Below, in pieces: positions 16,365 to 23,381 of a stretch of DNA of 33,452 nt. A program made the position numbers and the translations under genes. This DNA is from Nocardia sp. (GTDB lineage Bacteria > Actinomycetota > Actinomycetes > Mycobacteriales > Mycobacteriaceae), in NCBI RefSeq assembly GCF_025465275.1, contig NZ_JAODNK010000077.1, positions 1-33,452 on the forward strand, written 5' to 3'. Under the pieces are notes generated by a model. It was not told the DNA's origin. It was given only the letters and a program-made list of their open reading frames with translations, and ran no database searches. Numbering within the stretch: position 1 is the first letter of the stretch; the number at the start of each line of letters is the position of its first letter.

Positions 16365-16382
16365 GGTTACCGTCGGGTAGCC
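16365..16382. promoter_or_regulatory. Inverted repeat upstream of the cluster, possible operator
   Basis: GGTTACC and GGGTAGCC form an imperfect inverted repeat (6 of 7 paired positions) around GTC, 52 bp before the GTG start. The TACC...GGTA layout resembles sites of TetR-type lipid regulators in actinobacteria. Inference from position and symmetry only. Confidence 0.35.
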
Positions 16383-16433
16383 TCAGCTCGTCACCGATTC
16401 AGATTGCAATTCTTCGCACTTTCAGGAGTCCCT

Positions 16434-17483
16434 GTGTCGCATTCTCGATTCGAGTCGATAGGCGCCTACCTGCCTTCGAAACGCGTCACCACCGAAGAGC
16501 TCGTCTCGCAATTGAAGGAGACCCCCGGCTTCGATCTCGAAAAAATCACAGGTGTTAAGGAAAGACGCTTCCGCGACACTACACCCGAAAACCACGAAGA
16601 CTCGTACATTCTAGCAATGAATGCCGCTCAGGACTGTTTGTCCAGGTCACAGTATGCGGCAGCCGATCTCGATGTGATCATCTCCACCTCGATCACACGC
16701 AGCAAAGGCACGAAGATGTACATGCAGCCCTCCTTCGCCGGCGCTCTCGCCCGTGATCTCGGAGCGCGCGCCGACACCATTTCGTTCGACCTTTCCAATG
16801 CCTGCGCCGGAATGATGACCGGCACCTACATTCTCGATCGAATGATTCGGTCGGGTGCGGTGAAACGCGGCATGGTTGTGAGTGGTGAAGCAATTACACC
16901 GATCGCCGAAACCGCGGTCGAAGAAATCACGGAGAAATACGATCTGCAATTCGCGTCGCTCACCGTCGGCGATTCGGGCGCGGCCGTCATCATCGATGAG
17001 GCGGTCGACGACAACGACAAGATCCACTACATCGAACTGACCACCGCGTCGGAGTTCTCGCACCTGTGCCTGGGCATGCCCAGTGAAAAATCCCAGGGCG
17101 TCTCGCTGTACACCGACAACCGGAAGATGCACAACGAATCGCGCTTCCTGCTCTGGACCGACACCCAGGGCAATTTCATGGCGGATCGCGGCACCACGTT
17201 CGAGGACGAGGGCTTCGACTACATCATCCACCACCAGTTCGGCGCCGGCGCGATCCCGTTCATGAACGCGATTGCCGCACGCGAGTTCGGCGCACCGATG
17301 CCGCCGGACCTGAATGTGATCGAGAAGTACGGAAACACTTCCACCACTTCACATTTCATTGTGCTGCACGATCAGCTGAGCCAGCAGAACATCGCATCCG
17401 GATCCAAGGTCCTGATGGTCCCCGCCGCCTCCGGCGTCGTCGGGGGATTCCTGTCCACCACGATTTCATCTCTGAAGGTCTGA
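16434..17483 (+). CDS. nltA: OleA-type thiolase, Cys-bearing subunit of beta-lactone biosynthesis
   Basis: A 349-aa ketoacyl-ACP synthase III-like protein that should perform the head-to-head Claisen condensation of two acyl-CoAs, as OleA and LstA do. The catalytic triad is complete: C124 in SNACAGM, H267 in IIHHQFGAG, and N301 in YGNTSTTS. At the position of the OleA catalytic base, 26 residues before the Cys, there is Q98 (MYMQPS) instead of Glu. The GTG at 16434 is preceded by AGGAG; the longer frame from ATG 16311 adds a Ser/Arg-rich unlikely leader. It is the first gene of the cluster and has one base between its stop and nltB. Codon use in the first third includes AT-ending and AGA codons, unlike the neighbours. 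The symbol follows the Nocardia nocardiolactone cluster, by inference from gene order. Confidence 0.87.
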   Translation: MSHSRFESIGAYLPSKRVTTEELVSQLKETPGFDLEKITGVKERRFRDTTPENHEDSYILAMNAAQDCLSRSQYAAADLDVIISTSITRSKGTKMYMQPSFAGALARDLGARADTISFDLSNACAGMMTGTYILDRMIRSGAVKRGMVVSGEAITPIAETAVEEITEKYDLQFASLTVGDSGAAVIIDEAVDDNDKIHYIELTTASEFSHLCLGMPSEKSQGVSLYTDNRKMHNESRFLLWTDTQGNFMADRGTTFEDEGFDYIIHHQFGAGAIPFMNAIAAREFGAPMPPDLNVIEKYGNTSTTSHFIVLHDQLSQQNIASGSKVLMVPAASGVVGGFLSTTISSLKV

Positions 17484-17484
17484 C

Positions 17485-18396
17485 ATGGGCGTGCGTATCA
17501 AATCCACCGGAATCAGCCGGGCCGGAGACACTTTCAGCATTGTCGAGCTCAGCGGAGCCGCTGCGCGCCAGAGCATGGAGCGGGCCGGGGTCCGCCCCGA
17601 CCAGGTCGGCGTGCTGATCAATGCGGGCATCTTCCGCGACTCGAATACGGTCGAGCCGGCCGTGTCGGCGCTCATCCAGAAGGCCGCCGGCATCGGGCTC
17701 GACTATGTGAAGGAAGACCCACGGTCGTTCTCCTTCGACCTCATGAATGCCGGTGTCGGCGTGCTCAATGCGGTGCAGGTGGCGCAGTCCATTCTGGAGA
17801 CCGGCAGTGCCGAGCACGTGCTCATCGTCTCCGGGGACACCCACCCGTCCATGAAGCGGGGTGCGGGAGATGACGAATTCCCTTACGCCACTTCGGGTGC
17901 CGCGCTGCTGCTGGAGCGCACCACCGAGCCCGACGGCTTCGGCAAGGTGCACACCGTCGCCGGTAGCGGCTCGCCCGCCATCGAGTCCTACGTGGATCTC
18001 AACACCATGGGTACGCGCGGTCGCGAACTCATGACCGTCATCCACGAACCCGATGCCGAGGACCGGCTGCTCGCCGTCGCCGCCGAGGCGGCCCGGCTGG
18101 CGCTGTCGGAAGCCGATCCGGAGCAGGCCGGCACCGCCCTGATCGCGTCCACCCCGACCGGCGCCTTCCCGGAGCGGCTCGCGGCCGAACTGGGTATCGC
18201 GCCGAACGCGGTCTTCGGACCCGATCTGTCCCAGGGTGATCCGCACACCGCGGCACTGCCGCTGGCCTACGACGCGGCGCTCGCGGACAAGGCACTGGAC
18301 GCCTTCACCCACGTGCTGTTCGTCGCGGCCGGTGCGGGACCCTCGGCCGCGGCCGTCCTCTACCGGCTACCCGCCCCCGTCGGAGCCGCGGCGTGA
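17485..18396 (+). CDS. nltB: OleA-like thiolase lacking Cys, partner subunit
   Basis: This 303-aa protein has the same thiolase fold as its neighbour but is catalytically incomplete. The nucleophile position reads NAGVG, so Gly90 replaces Cys. The His loop reads IASTPTGAFPE with no His, and the Asn loop reads SQGDPHTAALP with Asp. It keeps the Glu of OleA, E57 in TVEPAVSA, which NltA has lost. In the lipstatin pathway LstA and LstB form a heterodimer in which one subunit gives Cys and the other Glu, and this pair fits that plan. The start is one base after the nltA stop, and its TGA overlaps the GTG of the next gene, so equal-level coupled expression is likely. Confidence 0.85.
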   Translation: MGVRIKSTGISRAGDTFSIVELSGAAARQSMERAGVRPDQVGVLINAGIFRDSNTVEPAVSALIQKAAGIGLDYVKEDPRSFSFDLMNAGVGVLNAVQVAQSILETGSAEHVLIVSGDTHPSMKRGAGDDEFPYATSGAALLLERTTEPDGFGKVHTVAGSGSPAIESYVDLNTMGTRGRELMTVIHEPDAEDRLLAVAAEAARLALSEADPEQAGTALIASTPTGAFPERLAAELGIAPNAVFGPDLSQGDPHTAALPLAYDAALADKALDAFTHVLFVAAGAGPSAAAVLYRLPAPVGAAA

Positions 18397-20633
18397 CGAC
18401 CGCTACCTACTGGCAGGCCATCGACCGCTTCCGCGCGGTCGTGGCCGACCAGCCCGACCGGGAAGCGGTGATCTTCCCTGCCGGTACGACGGCGACCGGC
18501 CTGCCGGACTACCGCCACCTCACCTACCGCGAGCTCGACACCTGGTCCGATACCATCGGCGGCCATCTGGCCGCCGCGGGTGTCGGCCGCGGTACCCGCA
18601 CCATCGTGCTGGTCCTGCCGAGCCCCGAGCTGTACGCGATCATGCTGGGGCTGTTGAAGATCGGCGCGGTCCCGGTGGTCATCGACCCCGGCATGGGCCT
18701 GCGCAAAATGCTCAACTGCCTGCGCGCCGCCGACGCCGAGGCGTTCATCGGCATCCCGCAGGCGCACGCCGCCCGCGTCCTGTTCAGCCGCTACTTCCGC
18801 GACGTGCGCGTGAAGATCACCGTCGGCCCCCGCTGGTTCTGGGGCGGCGAAACTCTGCAGAGCTGGGCCGCACCCGACGGCTCGGAAGCCACTGCGGCAC
18901 ATCCGAATACGGATACCTCAGTCCTGGACGAAGAGTCCGGTGCCACCCGCGATGTCCTGACCGCTGCTGCGGCCACACAGAGCGCGGTCGCGGCCGGTGC
19001 ACCCGGCACAGCTGCGGACCAGCACGACGTCGAAGCGGCTGCCCTCGGCTTGGACAGCGAGGTCAGCACGCCCGCGACTCCGGGCGACGCCCTCGCGCCC
19101 ACCACGAGCGCGGACGGCGGACTCGGTACGCTGCCTGCATCGGACGAAGCTGCCACCGGTCCGGTGACGGCACGAAACACGCGCGGCAGCAAGCCATCTC
19201 CTGCCGGGGCGATGAGCGTGCGCTTGCACGAATTGCTGACCGCGCTGGAACAGCATGCACCCGCGGGGCGGGGCGGGGCGGCAGTCGCCAAGGCCGCTGC
19301 GACCGCTGATCAGCTCGGGCCGGTCATAGGTTCGCGCCTGCGTACTCTGCGCTCCACCGCAGCGGGCACGCGAGCTCGCTGGGAGCGGCGGTCGCGCGGG
19401 GCGGGCACTGCCGCCCTCGGCGCGCGGGACACCGCTGCGCTCGGAGCGGGCGTACTGGCCGATCGGGTGCCCGCACCCGACGGAGAGCTGCTGCTCATCG
19501 CATTCACCACGGGCAGTACGGGTCCGGCCAAGGCGGTCGAGATGACGCACGGGAACCTTTCGGCCATGGTCGATCAGGTTGATGCGGCGCGCGGTCGCGT
19601 CGCACCGGATACGTCGCTGATCACGCTGCCGCTGGTGGGGATTCTGGACATGCTGCTCGGGGCGCGGTGTGTGCTGCCGCCACTGGTGCCCAGTCAGGTC
19701 GGGTCGACCGAGCCGGCGCATGTCGCGGATGCCATCAATCGGTTCGGGGTGCGGACCATGTTCGCCTCGCCCGCCGTATTGATCCCGCTGCTGCGGCATC
19801 TGGAGAGTTCCGGGACGGAACTTCCTACGCTGCACAGCATCTACTCCGGTGGCGCGCCGGTGCCGGACTGGTGCATTGCCGGGCTGCGCGAGGTGCTGCC
19901 CGCCGATGCCGAGGTGCATGCCGGATACGGCTCCACCGAGGCGCTGCCCATGTCGACCATCGAATCACGGGAACTGCTCGGCGGTTTGGTCGAGCGCGCC
20001 CATCACGGCGAAGGCACCTGCATCGGCCGCCCGGCCGAGGGTGTCCGGGCGCGACTGGTGGCCATTACCGATGATCCGATCAAGCTCTGGTCCGATGCCG
20101 AGGCCCGGGAGGCCGAGCTGGTCGCGACCCGCGGCATCGGCGAGCTCGTGGTGGCCGGGCCGAATGTGAGCACCCGGTACTACTGGCCGCGCGAGGCCAA
20201 TCGCGCCGGCAAGATCACCGACGGCGATGTCGTCTGGCATCGCACCGGCGATCTGGCCTGGATCGACCAGGAGGGCCGAATCTGGTTCTGCGGGCGCAAG
20301 AGTCAGCGTGTGCACACCGCGGACGGACCCATGTTCTCGGTGCAGGTGGAGCAGGTCTTCAATACGCTGCCCGGCGTCGTGCGCACCGCGCTGGTGGGCG
20401 TCGGACCGCGCGGCGCGCAACAGCCGGTGCTGTGTGTGGAGGCCGAACCCGGCGCGGACACTGTGCTGCTGGCGGCGCAATTACGCACGCGGGCCACCGA
20501 ATTCGAGGTGACGGCGCCGGTATCGACCTTCCTGTTCCATCCGAAGTTTCCGGTCGATATCCGCCACAATGCCAAGATCGGCCGCGAGCAGTTGTCCATC
20601 TGGGCGACCCAGCAGCTCGGAGAGGACAAGTAA
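18393..20633 (+). CDS. nltC: OleC-type beta-lactone synthetase (ANL superfamily) with large insert
   Basis: An adenylate-forming enzyme of 746 aa. OleC/LstC homologues adenylate a beta-hydroxy acid and close it to a beta-lactone. Visible: the OleC-like RWFWGGETL at residue 147, P-loop TTGSTGPAK at 372-380, YGSTEALPMSTIESRE, HRTGDLAWIDQEGRIWFCGRKSQRV, and the C-terminal HNAKIGREQL with the Lys and Arg typical of OleC. OleC proteins are about 550-570 aa. Here some 200 residues between RWFWGG and the P-loop (about 158-362) form an Ala/Thr/Gly-rich insert that looks disordered in its first half and helical and Arg-rich in its second. Reading frame and codon pattern are continuous, so it is not a frameshift. 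It overlaps nltB by 4 bp (GTGA). Confidence 0.87.
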   Translation: MTTATYWQAIDRFRAVVADQPDREAVIFPAGTTATGLPDYRHLTYRELDTWSDTIGGHLAAAGVGRGTRTIVLVLPSPELYAIMLGLLKIGAVPVVIDPGMGLRKMLNCLRAADAEAFIGIPQAHAARVLFSRYFRDVRVKITVGPRWFWGGETLQSWAAPDGSEATAAHPNTDTSVLDEESGATRDVLTAAAATQSAVAAGAPGTAADQHDVEAAALGLDSEVSTPATPGDALAPTTSADGGLGTLPASDEAATGPVTARNTRGSKPSPAGAMSVRLHELLTALEQHAPAGRGGAAVAKAAATADQLGPVIGSRLRTLRSTAAGTRARWERRSRGAGTAALGARDTAALGAGVLADRVPAPDGELLLIAFTTGSTGPAKAVEMTHGNLSAMVDQVDAARGRVAPDTSLITLPLVGILDMLLGARCVLPPLVPSQVGSTEPAHVADAINRFGVRTMFASPAVLIPLLRHLESSGTELPTLHSIYSGGAPVPDWCIAGLREVLPADAEVHAGYGSTEALPMSTIESRELLGGLVERAHHGEGTCIGRPAEGVRARLVAITDDPIKLWSDAEAREAELVATRGIGELVVAGPNVSTRYYWPREANRAGKITDGDVVWHRTGDLAWIDQEGRIWFCGRKSQRVHTADGPMFSVQVEQVFNTLPGVVRTALVGVGPRGAQQPVLCVEAEPGADTVLLAAQLRTRATEFEVTAPVSTFLFHPKFPVDIRHNAKIGREQLSIWATQQLGEDK

Positions 20634-20635
20634 CG

Positions 20636-20908
20636 ATGCTGAAACCGTCTGTGCTGCGGGCAATTCCGATTCTGGGCTGGTTGTACCTGGCCGCCGGGCT
20701 GATCGCAGCGCTCACCGATCGCGCACCGGCCAACCGGCTACTGCGCGCCATCTGGTGGATCGACGTCTTCCTGAGCACCGTGGTGCACGCGGCGCAGATC
20801 CCGGCCGCACTGCGCGCCGCGGCAGACACCGATCGATCCCCCGTGGAAACAGCCGTGCTGACCCAGATCTTCGGGGCCACATGGTGGAAGACTCAGGAGG
20901 CGGCCTGA
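20636..20908 (+). CDS. Small membrane protein within the beta-lactone cluster
   Basis: A 90-aa protein starting at ATG 20636, two bases after the nltC stop. It has hydrophobic segments at about residues 9-27 (AIPILGWLYLAAGLIAAL) and 38-58 (AIWWIDVFLSTVVHAAQIPA), so it should be an integral membrane protein with two spans. The C-terminal third is soluble and ends ATWWKTQEAA. Its stop overlaps the nltD start (TGATG), so it is surely part of the operon. I do not recognise the family. It could anchor the lactone-forming enzymes to the membrane, but that is only inference from its place. Confidence 0.75.
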   Translation: MLKPSVLRAIPILGWLYLAAGLIAALTDRAPANRLLRAIWWIDVFLSTVVHAAQIPAALRAAADTDRSPVETAVLTQIFGATWWKTQEAA

Positions 20909-21972
20909 TGCCCGCATCGAGCAATAATATGAAGGCGCTGGTCACCGGCGCGTCCGGCTTCCTCGGCGGGGCGATCGTGCGCCGCCTGGTGCGGGACGGG
21001 CAGTACGAGGTGGTGATCCTCGCGCGCGCCACCAGCAATCTGCGTGATCTCGGCGATGTCATCGACCAGGTGGAGGTCGTCACCGGCGACCTCACCGACG
21101 CGGCCTCCCTGGATTCCGCGACCAAGGGCATCGATGTGGTGTTCCACAGCGCCGCCCGGGTCGACGAGCGCGGCACCCGCGCCCAGTTCGTGGCCGAGAA
21201 CCTCACGGCCACCGAACATCTGCTGAAGTCCGCCAGTCGCAACGGCGCCTCCCGCTTCGTCTTCATCTCCAGCCCCAGCGCGCTCATGGATCGCGACGGC
21301 GGCGACCAGATCGATATCGACGAATCGGTGCCGTATCCGAGCCGCTACCTGAACCTCTACTCGGAGACCAAGGCCGCCGCGGAACGCGCTGTGCTGGCGG
21401 CGAATTCGCCGGGCTTCTCGACCTGTGCACTGCGGCCGCGCGCCATCTGGGGTGCGGGCGACCGGTCGGGGCCGATCGTGCGGCTGCTGAGCCGTGCCGC
21501 CGCGGGCAGCCTGCCGGATCTGTCGTTCGGCAAGGACGTCTACGCCTCGCTGTGCCACGTCGAGAATATCGCCGCCGCCGGCGTCTGGGCGGCAGCCACC
21601 GAAAAGTCCGGTGGCAAGGCGTATTTCATCGCCGACGGCGAGCAGACGAATGTGTGGGGTTTCCTCGGTGAGGTCGCGACCGACCTCGGTTACGAGCCGC
21701 CCAGCCGGCAACCCAACCCGCGTGTGCTGAATGCGGCGGTATCGATCATCGACACCATCTGGCGCATTCCGGCGGTCGCCACCCGCTGGTCACCGCCGCT
21801 CTCACGGTATGTGGTCGCCCTGATGACCCGCACGGCCACCTACGACACCGGCGCCGCCACCAGGGATTTCGGGTACCGGCCGGTCATGGATCGCGAAACC
21901 GGGCTCACCAATTTCCTGGCCTGGCTCGAAACCCAGGGCGGCATTGTCGAATTGACCAAAGACCTGCGGTAA
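20908..21972 (+). CDS. nltD: OleD-type NAD(P)H-dependent beta-ketoacid reductase
   Basis: An extended SDR of 354 aa of the 3-beta-hydroxysteroid dehydrogenase/OleD type. OleD and LstD reduce the 2-alkyl-3-ketoacid from the thiolase to the 2-alkyl-3-hydroxyacid used by OleC. Seen: the Rossmann motif VTGASGFLGG near residues 12-21, DVVFHSAARVD, FISSPSAL, catalytic Y151-S-E-T-K155, and RPRAIWGAGD. The C-terminal DFGYRPVMDRETGL is typical of the family. I chose the ATG at 20908, coupled to the preceding stop; MKALVTG starts seven codons later and is an alternative. Biochemically it acts between NltAB and NltC. Confidence 0.87.
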   Translation: MPASSNNMKALVTGASGFLGGAIVRRLVRDGQYEVVILARATSNLRDLGDVIDQVEVVTGDLTDAASLDSATKGIDVVFHSAARVDERGTRAQFVAENLTATEHLLKSASRNGASRFVFISSPSALMDRDGGDQIDIDESVPYPSRYLNLYSETKAAAERAVLAANSPGFSTCALRPRAIWGAGDRSGPIVRLLSRAAAGSLPDLSFGKDVYASLCHVENIAAAGVWAAATEKSGGKAYFIADGEQTNVWGFLGEVATDLGYEPPSRQPNPRVLNAAVSIIDTIWRIPAVATRWSPPLSRYVVALMTRTATYDTGAATRDFGYRPVMDRETGLTNFLAWLETQGGIVELTKDLR

Positions 21973-22002
21973 TTCGCGGTCACCCATGCAGGAGACGCAC
22001 GT

Positions 22003-23190
22003 ATGAGCACCTTCCGCCGCCCCATCTCCCCCACCGAGCTGATGTACTTCCCCATGCGGGAACTGGCTCCCCCGTTCCTCATGCAACTGGCCATCGAGGG
22101 CACCGGCGGCCTGGACGCGGAGGAATTGCGGCGTGCCGTAGCCGTTGCGTCCGAGGCGAATCCGGGTGCGCGGCTGGTCCGCGAAGGTAAGTACTGGGTG
22201 GACAGCGGGCTGGCCCCCGCCGTGCGGGCGGTGCCTCATGCGCTGGAATACCCTGCGCTGGAGGCTGATCCGGTGCTGAACAGCCCGATCGGGCCGACGC
22301 CGGAGTCCACCACCGAGGTGCTGCTGCTGACCGCTGATCCGGTCACCGTGATATTCCGGGTGTTCCACGGCGTCATGGACGGTATGGGCATGGTCATGTG
22401 GGCCACCGATGTGCTGCGGGTGCTGCGCGGCCAGGAACCGATCGGTGCGGCCGACCCGATTGCCGACGAGGAATTGGTGCGCAAGGTCGGCGCGCCGGGC
22501 CGTCCCGCGCTCATGCTGCCGCGCTGGCGCTCGGCGCTCGGCACCGGCCGCCAGGATACGGGCCAGCCGCGACACCTGTTGCGCCACCGCACCATCAATG
22601 CCACCGGCCCCGGCGCCATGGTGCGCGTCGCCGCCATCCTGGCCGATGAGGGTGGGCCGGTCTCGCGCATCATGATCCCTGTCGACCTGCGCCGCCACGA
22701 TCCGGAACTGCGCTCCACCGGCAATCTGGCACTGCCGCTGTTCCTGGATGCCAGCCCCGGCGCGGACTGGAAGCAGCTCAACGCGGACAAGAAGATCGGG
22801 CTGCAGGAACGCCGCGAACTCAACCAGATGGAAGCCGCGCGGCTCTCCAATGTGCCGCCCGCCGCCGGTAAGGTCCTGCTGCGCTCGCTCAACTGGGCTG
22901 GCGCCCGACTGGGCCGAAACCTGGCCTCCGCCACCGTCTCCCATATGGGCCGCTACAACTTCGAGGAAATGGCCGTCCCCGGCTTCACCCCAACGTCGGT
23001 CCGCGTCCTCCCCCAGCACAGCGTCGCCATGCCCCTGCTCTTCGGCCTCACCGAAGGCGGCGGCCGCACCGAACTCACGGTCTCCGCCCGCAGCGGCCGC
23101 GGCATCCCCGCCCGCCTCGACGCCCTCCTGGACCGCATAGTCACCACCCTGGAAACCGAATTCGCCCCCTCGGATTCGGCCGCGTCATGA
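22003..23190 (+). CDS. HxxxD acyltransferase (condensation/WS-DGAT/Pap-like superfamily)
   Basis: A 395-aa protein of the CoA-dependent acyltransferase superfamily. The N-terminus ISPTELMYFPM resembles that of wax-ester synthase and Pap-type enzymes. The catalytic motif is H122-G-V-M-D126-G in FRVFHGVMDGMGM. A later PVDLRRHDPELRSTGNLALPLFL matches the solvent-channel region of the superfamily, and SHMGRYNFEEM is near the end. Such enzymes esterify an alcohol or amine with an acyl thioester. It starts 30 bp after nltD in the same direction, with GGAGA before ATG 22003, so it probably decorates a hydroxyl of the lactone or transfers the product to another molecule. Substrate unknown. Confidence 0.8.
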   Translation: MSTFRRPISPTELMYFPMRELAPPFLMQLAIEGTGGLDAEELRRAVAVASEANPGARLVREGKYWVDSGLAPAVRAVPHALEYPALEADPVLNSPIGPTPESTTEVLLLTADPVTVIFRVFHGVMDGMGMVMWATDVLRVLRGQEPIGAADPIADEELVRKVGAPGRPALMLPRWRSALGTGRQDTGQPRHLLRHRTINATGPGAMVRVAAILADEGGPVSRIMIPVDLRRHDPELRSTGNLALPLFLDASPGADWKQLNADKKIGLQERRELNQMEAARLSNVPPAAGKVLLRSLNWAGARLGRNLASATVSHMGRYNFEEMAVPGFTPTSVRVLPQHSVAMPLLFGLTEGGGRTELTVSARSGRGIPARLDALLDRIVTTLETEFAPSDSAAS

Positions 23191-23381
23191 CCTCCCCCGC
23201 GCTCCTATCCGGAGTCTCCAGCACCGAACAGCCCGTATCGGTATCGCACAGCGCTGATAGAGGCTGTTCGACCCCGACAGGGGCTGCCCGATCGCATCGG
23301 GCGACCGTCACCCCGGCGAGAGGTGTGCACGCCGGGATGATGCGGGGCGCTTCGGCCGGTATGCGCGGGCGGACCGCATGA
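23187..23381 (+). CDS. Possible small ORF linking acyltransferase and mmpL
   Basis: A 64-codon frame whose ATG overlaps the acyltransferase stop (ATGA) and whose TGA overlaps the mmpL start (ATGA). Perfect coupling at both ends argues for translation. Against it, the composition is Ser/Arg/Ala-rich, there is no recognisable domain, third positions are less GC-rich than in the neighbours, and it contains a hairpin at 23286-23302. It may be a real short peptide or a translated spacer that carries ribosomes to mmpL. Confidence 0.3.
   Translation: MTSPALLSGVSSTEQPVSVSHSADRGCSTPTGAARSHRATVTPARGVHAGMMRGASAGMRGRTA
23286..23302 (+). other. Hairpin between acyltransferase and mmpL
   Basis: GCCCGAT at 23286-23292 pairs perfectly with ATCGGGC at 23296-23302 around CGC. 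A smaller CCCC-GACA-GGGG lies just before it. It could attenuate read-through into mmpL or be an mRNA processing site. Confidence 0.4.

Larger units (their letters stand above)
16133..16433 (+). promoter_or_regulatory. Upstream region of the beta-lactone cluster
   Basis: No convincing gene lies in these 300 bp, which look more AT-rich than the flanking genes. Visible structures are the perfect palindrome TTTCATATGAAA at 16200-16211, a short direct repeat GTTAC around 16219-16233, and the imperfect inverted repeat GGTTACC-GTC-GGGTAGCC at 16365-16382. A ribosome binding site AGGAG at 16424-16428 sets the nltA-like start at GTG 16434. The cluster promoter must lie here, but no single -35/-10 pair stands out. 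Confidence 0.55.

Noticed and set aside
16311..16433. Longer N-terminus of NltA from ATG 16311
   Set aside because: The extra 41 residues are Arg/His/Ser-rich and unlike thiolases, and AGGAG is placed correctly for GTG 16434.
16434..17483. FabH (housekeeping ketoacyl-ACP synthase III)
   Set aside because: It is followed by a Cys-less paralogue, an OleC-like ANL enzyme and an OleD-like reductase. Gln at the OleA Glu position also fits an OleA-type heterodimer, not FabH.
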